Positions 26,290 to 35,077 of a stretch of DNA of 64,000 nucleotides are shown here, in pieces. Position numbers and translations under genes: made by a program. Positions within the stretch are counted from its first letter, which is position 1. Each line of letters starts with the position of its first letter. This DNA comes from Streptomyces sp. E2N166 (GTDB lineage Bacteria; Actinomycetota; Actinomycetes; Streptomycetales; Streptomycetaceae), in contig NZ_RAIF01000006.1 of the NCBI RefSeq assembly GCF_003671715.1, positions 242,285 through 306,284 of the forward strand. The letters run 5' to 3'. Under the pieces are notes generated by a model. That model was not told where the DNA came from, did no database searches, and saw only the letters and a list, made by a program, of their open reading frames with translations.

Positions 26290-26530
26290 CGAGACGGCGG
26301 TGACCTCCGATTCGCACCACGCTCGCCGAGCCGGCGGGCGAGTCTGCCGCGCCGGCCGATGGCACGCAGGCGGCGTTCCGCGACCTCCCGGGGCTGCCGG
26401 GGGGATGAGCAGGAGTGAACCGCCGGCACGCAGCACGGTGTCGTGGTCGGGGACCACGGTGACGCCGTCGCGCACGATCAGGGTGAGGACGGTCGGAACG
26501 AACGGACAGCGCACGGCCCAAACGCCGGCG
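26290..26530 (-). pseudogene. Relic of a TrkA-C-bearing antiporter/regulatory subunit
   Basis: One minus-strand frame gives VLTLIVRDGVTVVPDHDTVL and RAGGSLLLIPP, and a second gives VAERRLRAIGRRGRLARRLG. In potassium/proton antiporters with a C-terminal TrkA-C domain these segments follow each other (LIVRDGxxxVPxxDTVLRAGDxLLxV ... ERRLRAVxRxGRLARW). A frameshift near 26390 splits them, and the membrane part is absent. It sits upstream of the intact Kef-type antiporter. Confidence 0.55.
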
Positions 26531-26672
26531 CCCCTGCGCCCGATTCGTGCGGAACGCAACAGGCGGCGGGCGCGCGCGCTAACCGGCGAGAGCACCCCAG
26601 CCATCAGGCGCCCCTCGAGGCTCATGTGCCATACTCAGCGCCGCTCATAGCAATATCGGACCGGGGGGCCGC

Positions 26673-27188
26673 GTGCACGCTCTATCTCTGCTCTCTCTGC
26701 GAGCCCCCTACCTGGACACGGCCGCGGATCAGCTCTGTTTCTCACTGGACCTGACCGAACGGCCAGCACTCGCCGAACGAGAGGTGCTGGTGGGGGGAGT
26801 GAGCGTACGCATGAGGCTCCTCGGCGCCTCGCACCAGGTCTTCGTCGGGCCCGTGCGGGAGACGGTGGCGTGCCTGCCGGGTGCCACCCGGGGCCTGCCG
26901 GCCAGGCTCACTCGGCAACAAGACGCCTGGGACTACGACTTCAGCGCCACCACGGCGCGCCTGGACCCTCTCGGGTTCAGCGCCCAGGTGGTGGACATCC
27001 TCGGCCGGGCGGCCGACGCGGAGCACAGTCTGTGCGGAGTCTTTCCCGGTTCGCCGGAGGCTGTGACGGCAGTGGTCGTCGAGGCGTCCGACGAGGCGTG
27101 CCGCACCCGACTGTCCTGGCGGACCTGGCACACCTACCCGCAGGACGGGCAGATCGTATCGACGCACACCACGCTGGAGGCCCGATGA
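26673..27188 (+). CDS. DUF2617 protein
   Basis: A 171-residue protein of the DUF2617 family, recognisable by RLLGASHQVFVGP, RETVACLPGA, LCGVFPGSPEAVTAVV and the end SWRTWHTYPQDGQIVSTHT. The function is not known. GTG 26673 is the first start after a G-rich leader. It is the first gene of a four-gene operon: its stop overlaps the start of the DUF4247 lipoprotein gene (ATGA), then DUF350 and a membrane spermidine synthase follow. The same association is common in actinobacteria, suggesting a joint role at the membrane. Confidence 0.85.
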   Translation: MHALSLLSLRAPYLDTAADQLCFSLDLTERPALAEREVLVGGVSVRMRLLGASHQVFVGPVRETVACLPGATRGLPARLTRQQDAWDYDFSATTARLDPLGFSAQVVDILGRAADAEHSLCGVFPGSPEAVTAVVVEASDEACRTRLSWRTWHTYPQDGQIVSTHTTLEAR

Positions 27189-27589
27189 ACAGTGTCCGAT
27201 TCGTCCGCGGAGCGGTGGCCGCCGCGCTGGTCACGGTCCTGCTCTCGGCCTGCTCCAGCGACGGGGACGACGGCGTCCCGCGCTCCTGGATCCGCGATGA
27301 GTACACCGCTTCGGGCGGGTCCCGGTGGCTCGACAAGGACAGTTCCCCGGCCCGGGTCGCCGACGCCATCCACGACCACCGCAAGGCCCTCGACCGGTCT
27401 ACCGGCGGCGGCATGCGCTTCCTGCGCTACGGCGACGACATGGTGACCGTCTCGCCGTACAAGGGCGGCAGTCTGATCGAGATCGAGGACTACCGCAACG
27501 GGTACCGGCGGCACCAGCAGCACCTCGTGAACTGGCCCAACCCGAACAGCCAGAGCTATCGCGGTGGCGGCCCCGGCGAAGGCAAGTGA
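27185..27589 (+). CDS. DUF4247 lipoprotein
   Basis: A 134-residue secreted lipoprotein. The signal peptide MNSVRFVRGAVAAALVTVLL ends in the lipobox LSAC, so the mature protein is anchored by Cys near residue 23. The body has DUF4247 features (IRDEYT, VADAIHDHRKALDR, FLRYGDDMVTVSP, GGSLIEIEDYRNGYRRH). The C-terminus is Ser/Gly-rich. Start and stop codons of this and the preceding gene overlap (ATGA), so translation is coupled. Confidence 0.85.
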   Translation: MNSVRFVRGAVAAALVTVLLSACSSDGDDGVPRSWIRDEYTASGGSRWLDKDSSPARVADAIHDHRKALDRSTGGGMRFLRYGDDMVTVSPYKGGSLIEIEDYRNGYRRHQQHLVNWPNPNSQSYRGGGPGEGK

Positions 27590-27653
27590 CTCCGGCGCTC
27601 GAATCCTGGCACCACCTCCCCACCCTGCAGACGCTCTCCAGAAAGGCACCCCA

Positions 27654-28091
27654 GTGACCGAGATCTTCGAGTCGGCCGGCCAGGCACTGCTCTACGGAGT
27701 CGTGGGCCTCGCCGTGATGGCCGTCGGCTTCGTCGCCCTCGACCTCGTCACACCCGGCAAGCTCTTCCACGTGGTGTGGCGGGACCGCAATCGCGGGGCG
27801 GCCGTGCTGCTGGGCAGCCAGTCCGTCGCGGTGGGTCTGGTCATCATGGAGGCCATCCGGGCGAGCGAGTCGGAACGGGGACTGGGCCAGGGCCTGCTGA
27901 GCACGCTCCTCTACGGCCTGGCCGGCGTGCTGGTGATGACGCTGGTCGGCATCGTGATCGGCATGCTCACACCGGGTCAGATGGGCGCGATCGCGCTGGA
28001 GGACGAGGACAACCGCCCGCACCCCGCCGCCTGGGTCCAGGCCGGCATGTACCTGGGCACCGCCTTCATGGTCGGCGCGGCCCTCTCCTAG
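27654..28091 (+). CDS. DUF350 membrane protein
   Basis: A 145-residue protein with four hydrophobic segments in two similar halves (ALLYGVVGLAVMAVGFVAL ... GSQSVAVGLVIMEAI; LLYGLAGVLVMTLVGIVIGM ... YLGTAFMVGAAL), the DUF350 arrangement. GTG 27654 has GAAAGG upstream. Function unknown; it lies between the DUF4247 lipoprotein and the membrane spermidine synthase and ends 10 nt before the latter. Confidence 0.85.
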   Translation: MTEIFESAGQALLYGVVGLAVMAVGFVALDLVTPGKLFHVVWRDRNRGAAVLLGSQSVAVGLVIMEAIRASESERGLGQGLLSTLLYGLAGVLVMTLVGIVIGMLTPGQMGAIALEDEDNRPHPAAWVQAGMYLGTAFMVGAALS

Positions 28092-28101
28092 GACACCACC
28101 C

Positions 28102-29703
28102 ATGAGCTCCACCACTGTGGACGACCGCGACACCGCGGCCGCTCCCTCCCGCCCCCCGGAAACCCAACCTCCCCGGGGGGCGCGGTTCCTTCTGCTGCTC
28201 TCCGTCTTCCTCTGTGCCGCCTGCGGCCTCGTCTACGAACTGGCCCTGACCGCGCTGGGCAGCTACCTCATCGGCAACTCGGTACTGCAGACCTCCGTGG
28301 TCATCTCCGTGATGGTGTTCGCCATGGGCGTGGGCTCACTGGCCGCGAAGCCGCTGCGCCGCCGCGCGGTCGTCGCGTTCGCGGTACTGGAAGGGGTACT
28401 GGCACTGATCGGCGGCCTGTCCGTCCTGGTGCTGTACGCCGCCTTCGCCTGGCTGCAGCTCTACATGCCCGCGATGATCGTGGTGTCCCTGGTGGTCGGC
28501 CTGCTGATCGGCGCCGAGATCCCGCTGCTGATGACCCTTCTGCAGCGGATTCGCCGGCAGGAGGCCAGCAGCGCCGTCGCCGACATGTTCGCCGTCGACT
28601 ACATCGGTGCACTGGTCGGCGGTCTGTGCTTCCCGCTGTTGCTGCTGCCGACCTTCGGACAGCTGAAGGGCGCGCTGGTGGTCGGCGTGGTCAACGCGGT
28701 CGCCGGCGTCATCGTCGTGGTCCTCATCTTCCGCCGCGAGCTCCGCCGCACGGTACGGGCCGGTCTGCTGGCCGGTGTCGTCGCCGTACTCGCCGTGCTC
28801 GGCACGACGTACGTGCTAGCCGAAGACCTGGAGGTCACGGCGCGTCAGCACATGTACGCCGATCCCATCGTGCACGCCGAGACCACGCCGTACCAGGACA
28901 TCGTGATCACCCGGTCCACCGCCTTCACCGGGAGCCCCGACATCCGGCTGTTCCTCAACGGCGATCTCCAGTTCAGCTCCGTCGACGAGTACCGCTACCA
29001 CGAGTCGCTCGTCCACCCCGCCCTGTCGGGCCGTCGCGCCAACGTGCTGATCATGGGGGGCGGCGACGGGCTCGCGCTGCGCGAGGTGCTCCGGTACGAA
29101 GACGTCGAGCACGTCACCCTGGTCGAACTGGACCCGGCCATGACCCGCTTGGCGCGGTCCTACGCACCACTGCGCACGCTCAACGGGGGCGCGCTGGACG
29201 ACCCCCGGGTGGAGGTGGTGAACGCCGACGCCTTCAGCTGGCTGCGCGGTGCCCGGCAGCAGTACGACGCGGTGATCATCGATTTCCCGGATCCGGATTC
29301 GGCGTCCTTGGCCAAGCTCTACTCGGTGGAGTTCTACCACCTGCTCGGCCGGGTCCTGGGGCCGGAGGGCCGGGTGATGGTACAGAGCGGATCACCCTTC
29401 TTCGCCCCGAAGACGTACTGGTCGATCGCCAAGACGATCGAGACGGCGGGCTACGCCACGACGAAGTTCCAGGTCGACGTTCCGAGTTTCGGCAACTGGG
29501 GATTCGTCCTCGCCGGCCGGGGCACCGAACCCCCGCCACTGCGACTCGCGTCGGACGTTCCGAAGTTGCGGTACCTGGACGACGCGGTGCTCAGGGCGGC
29601 GACCGTGTTCCCCGTCGACCGCCGCCGCACCGACGTACGGGCCAGCACTCTGATGGACCCCGCCGTGCTCGACTACGTCCTGGACGAGTGGCGCAACTAC
29701 TGA
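28102..29703 (+). CDS. Membrane-fused spermidine synthase (polyamine aminopropyltransferase-like)
   Basis: A 533-residue protein whose first 235 residues form about seven transmembrane segments and whose remainder is a spermidine-synthase domain (about 245-500). SAM/decarboxy-SAM-binding region NVLIMGGGDGLALREVL, acidic VTLVELDPAM, and catalytic-site region DAVIIDFPDPD are visible; the family's usual gatekeeper sequence YQDIVI is present. Such membrane versions may make an unusual polyamine or modify a membrane or cell-wall compound. Last gene of the DUF2617-DUF4247-DUF350 operon. Confidence 0.88.
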   Translation: MSSTTVDDRDTAAAPSRPPETQPPRGARFLLLLSVFLCAACGLVYELALTALGSYLIGNSVLQTSVVISVMVFAMGVGSLAAKPLRRRAVVAFAVLEGVLALIGGLSVLVLYAAFAWLQLYMPAMIVVSLVVGLLIGAEIPLLMTLLQRIRRQEASSAVADMFAVDYIGALVGGLCFPLLLLPTFGQLKGALVVGVVNAVAGVIVVVLIFRRELRRTVRAGLLAGVVAVLAVLGTTYVLAEDLEVTARQHMYADPIVHAETTPYQDIVITRSTAFTGSPDIRLFLNGDLQFSSVDEYRYHESLVHPALSGRRANVLIMGGGDGLALREVLRYEDVEHVTLVELDPAMTRLARSYAPLRTLNGGALDDPRVEVVNADAFSWLRGARQQYDAVIIDFPDPDSASLAKLYSVEFYHLLGRVLGPEGRVMVQSGSPFFAPKTYWSIAKTIETAGYATTKFQVDVPSFGNWGFVLAGRGTEPPPLRLASDVPKLRYLDDAVLRAATVFPVDRRRTDVRASTLMDPAVLDYVLDEWRNY

Positions 29704-30239
29704 GTCCCGCTTCACCCGTGAGGGGGCCGCTGAGGCTGGTCGGCGTACCGCATGTGCGATGGTCACGTCGACCGGCTCGATGGCACTGCCCGGCCTGGTC
29801 GACGCGGCCGCGCTTCGGGGACGCGCCGCCCACGGAGTCGGCCTGGGCGTCCACGCCGAGGTACCGACGGCGAGCACGGTCACCCCGAGCGCCCCGACCA
29901 CCCTGCCCTACCAGGCCCGTCCGTCACCGTGCCGCGCCATGTCCGCCCCGCCTTCGCGTGGTTCCCTGCCGGTCCTGGGTTCCGTGGGAACCGCATGGCA
30001 GGACGGGAGACGGCAGCCGCGGAGGCGTCCGTGGTCACGAAGTATCCGGGGACGTTCACTCACAACTCGACGACCGGCCCGGACCACCGCAGGTCGTGCG
30101 GTCAGCGCGGGCCCGCTGCCGGGTCGGCAGCGGGCCCGCCCGCGCGACGAGCGCAGGTGTGCGCCGGGGCCGGCCCCGCGACGGGAAGCGTCCTGGCCTC
30201 ACGCGACCTGCCGTCTGCCGGTGGCCCGACGCCACGGCC
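29704..30239. other. Gene-free stretch with a terminator
   Basis: No convincing coding frame. The only clear element is the perfect stem-loop at 30107-30139, listed separately. Confidence 0.5.
30107..30139. terminator. Perfect 14-bp hairpin
   Basis: GCGGGCCCGCTGCC (30107-30120) and its complement (30126-30139) with loop gggtc. It lies about 100 nt past the end of the hydrolase gene on the minus strand and 400 nt past the spermidine synthase operon, so it can stop transcription from either side. Confidence 0.75.
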
Positions 30240-30983
30240 TCACTTCATCAGGTGCCGGGTGAGGAACCGGGCCGCGGCGTCCCCCGCGTACCGCGGGACG
30301 CCGGTGTGCCCGCCCATGTTGGCGTGCAGCGTCTTCTCCTTGGAGCCGAAAGCGTCGAACAGGTCCAGGACCGACTGCCGGTCGTTCGCTTCGTCGTCCC
30401 ATTGCAGGAGGACATGCAGCGGAATGGTGACCTGGCGGGCCTCCTCGAGTATGGCGCGAGGCACGTAACTCCCCGCGAACAGAACGGCGGCCGAGATGCG
30501 CGGCTCGACCAGCGCGAGGCGGACGCCGATGGAGATGATTCCGCCTGAGTATCCGACCGGGCCGCCGATCTCCGGCAGCGTCAGAAGGGCGTCCAGGGCG
30601 GCCCGCCATTCCGGGACCGACCTCTCGACCAGGGGCAGAACGAGGGCATCGACGATATCGTCGCCGACCGGCTCGCCGGCCTCCAGCGTACGGTGCAGGT
30701 CTGCGCGGGCTTGCTCGTCGGCGGCCCAACGGGGCCGGTCACCGCTACCGGGGAGTTCGATGGTGGCCGTCGCGAAACCGTCCGCAGCGGCGTGCCGGGC
30801 GCGGGCCGCCAGTCGGGGGTACATCCGGGCGAGTCCGAGCGGGGGGTGGCCGAGCAGGATCAGCGGCATCGCTGCGTTGGCGGAGGCGGACGCGGGCGTC
30901 CACAGGACGCCGGGGATGCCGTCGAGGGTGAACGCGCGCTCGAGAACGTCGCCGTCGAGACGTCGTTCGGAAGTGAAATGCAT
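30240..30983 (-). CDS. Alpha/beta hydrolase (dienelactone hydrolase-like)
   Basis: A 247-residue cytosolic hydrolase. The oxyanion region LILLGHPPLGLARMYPRL, nucleophile elbow GYSGG (about residue 150), acid residue in LLQWDDEAND and a late histidine in NMGGHTGVPR form a plausible Ser-Asp-His set. Substrate unknown, possibly a carboxylester. ATG 30983 has AGCTCTCCCGAAAGG-like sequence upstream (GAAAGG). Monocistronic. Confidence 0.8.
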   Translation of the reverse strand: MHFTSERRLDGDVLERAFTLDGIPGVLWTPASASANAAMPLILLGHPPLGLARMYPRLAARARHAAADGFATATIELPGSGDRPRWAADEQARADLHRTLEAGEPVGDDIVDALVLPLVERSVPEWRAALDALLTLPEIGGPVGYSGGIISIGVRLALVEPRISAAVLFAGSYVPRAILEEARQVTIPLHVLLQWDDEANDRQSVLDLFDAFGSKEKTLHANMGGHTGVPRYAGDAAARFLTRHLMK

Positions 30984-31299
30984 GGTCGAGCCTTTCGGGA
31001 GAGCTGTTGTACGGCGCTCCCGAGCGGCCTATCGCCCGACCGTGAACCCAGAGGAGAGCACCCGAGTGAATTCGTTCACGGGTACCACCTCCTCGTTCTC
31101 TCGCACGGCCTACGGCAGCGTAGCGCGGGTCGCGATGGCCCGCCATGCGATTCTTCTGCCCGGGCTCCGCGACCGGGTTCCGCACAGCCGTGGGCCCCAG
31201 ACACCTCGCATGCGGTATTCGCCGACCCGCAGACAACGCGTCCTGCCTCCTCGAGCCGGCCAGCTTGTCGGCCGACGCCGACCGGCGCGGGCTCCGCCT

Positions 31300-31600
31300 G
31301 CGCGGTGAACCGCCATGAGCGGTGCGGCGCCGTGGCCGACATGGACGTGAACGACGCGAGGTGCGCGAGGGGCGCGAGGAGTTGACCGCCCACCCCCCGG
31401 CGCTCGTCAGGAGCTTGGCCACAGCCTGCGCGCCGCCGTGGACAGCCGCCGTGGGTGTCACCCACAGCACCTCCCGCCGGGCGCGCTCCTGACACACGCC
31501 CAGGACCGCGAGGTCGGCCCGCTGCCAGGGGGTGGTCTCACACCGAGGACGTACCCTCCGCTCGATCACACGCACCGCCGCGGTGCAGAAGCCGCAGTCT
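31300..31600 (-). pseudogene. Relic of a DCC-type (DUF393) thiol-disulfide protein
   Basis: Minus-strand frame with DCGFCTAAVRVIERRV, PWQRADLAVLGV, and GGAQAVAKLLTSAGGW, which follow the DUF393/DCC family pattern (FDGDCGFC ... PWQxxDLxxLGL ... GxxAVAxLLxxAGGxW). The DGD at the start is lost (GTRDCGFC), there is no start codon, and after GGW the frame is wrong. It follows the RibD-like gene directly. Confidence 0.5.
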
Positions 31601-31636
31601 CGAGTGCCGCGACGCCGGGCGAGCGCGGGAGCGTTG

Positions 31637-32209
31637 TCAGCGGACGACGTCGAAGACGTCCTTCTGCAGCCCGTTGGCGTAGGCCTCGTGCTCAACGAGC
31701 TTCAGCTTCTGTGTGTCCTTGTCGGTCGCGCTGAAGAGTCGCTTGCCCGCCCCGAGCAGCAGCGGGAAGACGAGCAGGTGGTAACGGTCGATCAGGCCGG
31801 CGTCCGAAAGGGCCCGGTTCAGCGAGGCACTGCCGTGGACGATGATGGGGCCGCCCTCGGTCTCCTTCAGCGCGGCGACCTCGTCGAGGCTGCGCAGGAT
31901 CGTCGTCTCGCCCCAGTTCGTTACCAGGTCGCCCTCGGTGAGGGTGGTGGAGACGACGTACTTCGGCATCAGCTTGTAGTCGGCGAAGTCCTCCATGTCG
32001 GGCCACACCGGGCTGAAGGCCTCGTAGCTGGTCCGGCCCATCAGGACCGCGGCAGCTTCCTTCTGCTCCCGGCCCTTGATCTCGAAGGCCTCGGGGAGGA
32101 ACTCGACGTCCTTGAAGGTCCACCCGGAGTTCCGGTAACCGGGCTCGCCTCCCGGGCCCTCCACGACGCCGTCGAGCGATATGAAGGCGGTGCTGATCAG
32201 GATACGCAT
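31637..32209 (-). CDS. Dihydrofolate reductase/RibD-C-like reductase
   Basis: A 190-residue protein of the RibD C-terminal/DHFR-like fold, common in Streptomyces as stand-alone genes (MRILISTAFISLDGVVEGPGG, LMGRTSYEAFSPVWP, VVSTTLTEGD, GGPIIVHGSASLNRALSDAGLID, FPLLLGAGKRLF). It should bind NADPH; the physiological substrate is unknown. GAGGAACCGAG precedes ATG 32209. No partner gene; the next one upstream is DUF4246. Confidence 0.87.
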   Translation of the reverse strand: MRILISTAFISLDGVVEGPGGEPGYRNSGWTFKDVEFLPEAFEIKGREQKEAAAVLMGRTSYEAFSPVWPDMEDFADYKLMPKYVVSTTLTEGDLVTNWGETTILRSLDEVAALKETEGGPIIVHGSASLNRALSDAGLIDRYHLLVFPLLLGAGKRLFSATDKDTQKLKLVEHEAYANGLQKDVFDVVR

Positions 32210-32367
32210 CTCGGTTCCTCGATGTCTCGTGTCTGGATCTCAGCGGGTGCGGCCGGTGCACGTTTCGACCACCCTCGCGGCTGCGGTGCACCAGTCACGA
32301 TCTACGACTGTGCATCACGGAGAAACTCATCGGTCCTCGCCGGCCTTTTACGCAACAGGTCGAGGGT

Positions 32368-33981
32368 TCAGTGCTCGCAGAGGGAGAACTCTCGCTCGAA
32401 GAGCTGCTCGTTGTGTTCGTCGACGAAGAACTTGCGTTCCCGCATGAGTTGTTCACGGTAACTCTTGGCCTGCTGAAGCGTCATGGTCGAGGTGCCGGAC
32501 CATGGTTGCTGCGGTGGCACGTCGGAGGTCGAGACGATCGGTGTCGACGGATCCACCAGGAAGAACGCGAGGATCTTACGATGTCCCGGGCGGGTCGGGT
32601 CCGTGAGGCGGAACGAGTCGACGCGGTGTTGCAGGATGTTCGGAAACGCCAGGCATCGGCCCGCTGGAGTCGATGCCGATCCCAGTACCTGGTTCAACGC
32701 GTCCTGGTCCTCCAGCCCGTAGACCTCACGCAGACCGTTGTCGTCGTTCTGTTCGTAGCGCGGGTCGTCGAGTGCCGCCCGGAAGCCGAGCCGGCTTTCG
32801 GTGACGTTCTCGCTGTCCCAGTAGTAGATGCCGGTCGAGACGATCCGCTCGTTCATCATCCCCTCGACATGCCAGGAACCGCCGGAGTACTCGGGCTTGT
32901 CCGGACTGAGACGAATGGTGGCGAGCTTGACGATGACCTGGAGGCGGCGGCCGCGCAGATCGACTCTGGCGGAGTCGTCGGGGAGCTCCGGCGGTGTGAA
33001 GGCCGGCGCGTCCGGAATGACCGGACGGCGGTTCTCCCACCAGTCGTCCTGGGCCTCTTCCCATGCACGAAGGGCTTCCGCGTAACCCTCGCCATCATTG
33101 TAGGAGGACTTGTCCGGGTACTCGGGCTCCGAGTCGTACCACCCGTAGGGGTCGGCCTCGATCCGCAAGGGCCGCGGATGGCGCAGATCGGTGAGGACGT
33201 TTTCCAGCAGCGGGCGGAAGCGCGCGAACAAGTCCGGGAGCACGGAGGCCAGTTCGCGGTGCTTCTCGGGGTGGACATTGTTGACGTACGAACGGAAGAC
33301 GACGTCGCCGTCGGTGCTCACGTCGACGTCTGTGGGCAGCCATTGGAACTTCTCCGAGAACTCGTACTTCGAGTAGCGGTCGGTCGGGTTGCTCCATGCC
33401 CTCTCGGGTGCCGCGCTTACGTCTCTCACCAGGCAGAACAGTGAGGGATGAACCAGATCCAGTACCTGGCGGTCGGATCCGGGATGCCAGTCCTGCTGTG
33501 CTTCCGGCACCTGCTCAAGGACCCGAACCGCCTCGCGCAGCCGCGACCTGAGCTTGTCGTCGACCAGCGTGTCCGACTGCCACACCCCGTCGACGGCGGA
33601 CACCTCGGCGCCGGTTCTTTCGTCCCGGAGTGCTGCGTAGTGCCGAAGTTCGGCAAGAACATAGGCAGCTTGGGCTTCGGTGAGGCCCTGGGCAACAGCT
33701 TCCTGCGTCCACCGGGCGACGATGTCGGCATCGTTCATCTTGTCGAACCACCCCGGCTTCGCCCGAATGAGCGCGCTGCACCGCATCATCTCAAGCTCCC
33801 GCCGCGTTCGCGGGCTTGCGAACGATATGGAACGGGAAGCGTGAAACGGCAGTGGAAAAGCAGACAGACCCGTCAACTTGCTCGGTCCTCCCAGTTGGTA
33901 CGCGGTGGCCGGAAGGATACTCGAGCCGTAGGTACCGAGCGGGGCGTCGCGCTCATCACCGCTGGGCCCCAGCGTGAACAC
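32368..33981 (-). CDS. DUF4246 protein, probable 2-oxoglutarate/Fe(II)-oxygenase fold
   Basis: A 537-residue protein that matches DUF4246 over most of its length: LPFHASRSISFASPRTRREL near the start, WQSDTLVDDKLRSRL, and the C-terminal core GGSWHVEGMMNERIVSTGIYY followed about 100 residues later by NILQHRVDSFRL and GHRKILAFFLVDP. An H-x-E pair, a distal His and an Arg in this order are the pattern of Fe(II)/2-oxoglutarate oxygenases, but I infer this from the motif. The family is best known from fungi, so its presence here is unusual. GTG 33981 has GGGAG upstream. No neighbour explains its role. Confidence 0.8.
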   Translation of the reverse strand: MFTLGPSGDERDAPLGTYGSSILPATAYQLGGPSKLTGLSAFPLPFHASRSISFASPRTRRELEMMRCSALIRAKPGWFDKMNDADIVARWTQEAVAQGLTEAQAAYVLAELRHYAALRDERTGAEVSAVDGVWQSDTLVDDKLRSRLREAVRVLEQVPEAQQDWHPGSDRQVLDLVHPSLFCLVRDVSAAPERAWSNPTDRYSKYEFSEKFQWLPTDVDVSTDGDVVFRSYVNNVHPEKHRELASVLPDLFARFRPLLENVLTDLRHPRPLRIEADPYGWYDSEPEYPDKSSYNDGEGYAEALRAWEEAQDDWWENRRPVIPDAPAFTPPELPDDSARVDLRGRRLQVIVKLATIRLSPDKPEYSGGSWHVEGMMNERIVSTGIYYWDSENVTESRLGFRAALDDPRYEQNDDNGLREVYGLEDQDALNQVLGSASTPAGRCLAFPNILQHRVDSFRLTDPTRPGHRKILAFFLVDPSTPIVSTSDVPPQQPWSGTSTMTLQQAKSYREQLMRERKFFVDEHNEQLFEREFSLCEH

Positions 33982-34070
33982 TGTCGCTCCCTGTCTCCCT
34001 CGTTGTGCTGTGCGCTTTTCCTCCGAGCACGTGCTGGGAGGCGATGCCTCGTCTCATGGGGGACCTCGGC

Positions 34071-34961
34071 TCACGTCGCCAGAACCTGACGGTTCGAAGA
34101 TGTCGACGGTGTCAGATCCGTGAACGAGGTCGGCCACGCGACGTCATCGATGGCGAGCCACGGCGCGGCGGCCAGGGCGGTGGGTGTCGTTCCGGTGAAC
34201 GCTGCGACCTCGCGGTGGAGGTGGGCCTGATCGGCGTAGCCGCTTGCGGCCGCCACCCGGGCGGCGGCGTTGCCCGCCGCGAGGAGATGGGCGGCGTGGT
34301 CGAAGCGCACCAGCCGGGCGGCGCGCTTGGGGGTGAGGCCGATCTGGGACCGGAAGCGGGACCACAGGCGCTTGCGGCTCCATCCCAGCTCGTTCGCCAG
34401 ACTGTCGACGCGCACCCGTCCCCGGCTGGTGAGCATCAGCCGCCAGGCAGCGGCCACCTCTGGATCAAGCGGCGGGCGGGTGCTCAGCCGTCGGTCAAGG
34501 GCATCCACCGCGATCACGAACCGCTCGTCCCACGACGCGGCGGCCCGCAGCCTGTCCTCGGCTCGCCCGGCGTCGCGGCCCCACACATCCTCCAGGGAGA
34601 CCACCCTCCCGCTGAGGTCGGTCGATGCGCCGAGCACCGCAGCCGCCAGGACCGGCGACAACCGGATCTGGAGGCACTCGATCCCCCCGGCCGCCCGTCC
34701 TCCGAGCCGGAGATCGCCCGGTACCAGGCCAACGACCGTGCTGCCGATGTCGCGCCGGCCGGGGGTGTTGTGGACCAGGCTGCCTCCGTCGCTCAGGTCC
34801 ACGAACAGGGTGACCGAGGGGTGCGCGACCATGGCGATTTCCACGCGTTCCGGCGCACGTTGGCGGAACCCAGCCATGCTGACGCCCGGCAGCCGGCCCG
34901 GCTGCCGGGGCACGGCGACTTCCACCGACGCCCAGTCAGGTGGTGCTTCGACGGGTTCCAC
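34071..34961 (-). CDS. AraC-family transcriptional regulator
   Basis: A 296-residue regulator with a C-terminal AraC double helix-turn-helix (about 185-270; RVRVDSLANELGWSRKRLWSRF, QIGLTPKRAARLVRFDHAAHLL, ASGYADQAHLHREVAAFTG). The N-terminal half is a cupin-like sensor domain. GTG 34961 is the likely start. The neighbours are unrelated singletons, so the target is not evident. Confidence 0.85.
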   Translation of the reverse strand: MEPVEAPPDWASVEVAVPRQPGRLPGVSMAGFRQRAPERVEIAMVAHPSVTLFVDLSDGGSLVHNTPGRRDIGSTVVGLVPGDLRLGGRAAGGIECLQIRLSPVLAAAVLGASTDLSGRVVSLEDVWGRDAGRAEDRLRAAASWDERFVIAVDALDRRLSTRPPLDPEVAAAWRLMLTSRGRVRVDSLANELGWSRKRLWSRFRSQIGLTPKRAARLVRFDHAAHLLAAGNAAARVAAASGYADQAHLHREVAAFTGTTPTALAAAPWLAIDDVAWPTSFTDLTPSTSSNRQVLAT

Positions 34962-35077
34962 GACACCAGGCTAGCCGGTGGATGTCAGTGGCTCGTCGCT
35001 GCGAAGTCCAGCAGCAACGACCCGGCTGATCAAGACGGCCGTTCGATCACCAAGTCCCGAGAGCGGTACGACAGCGG

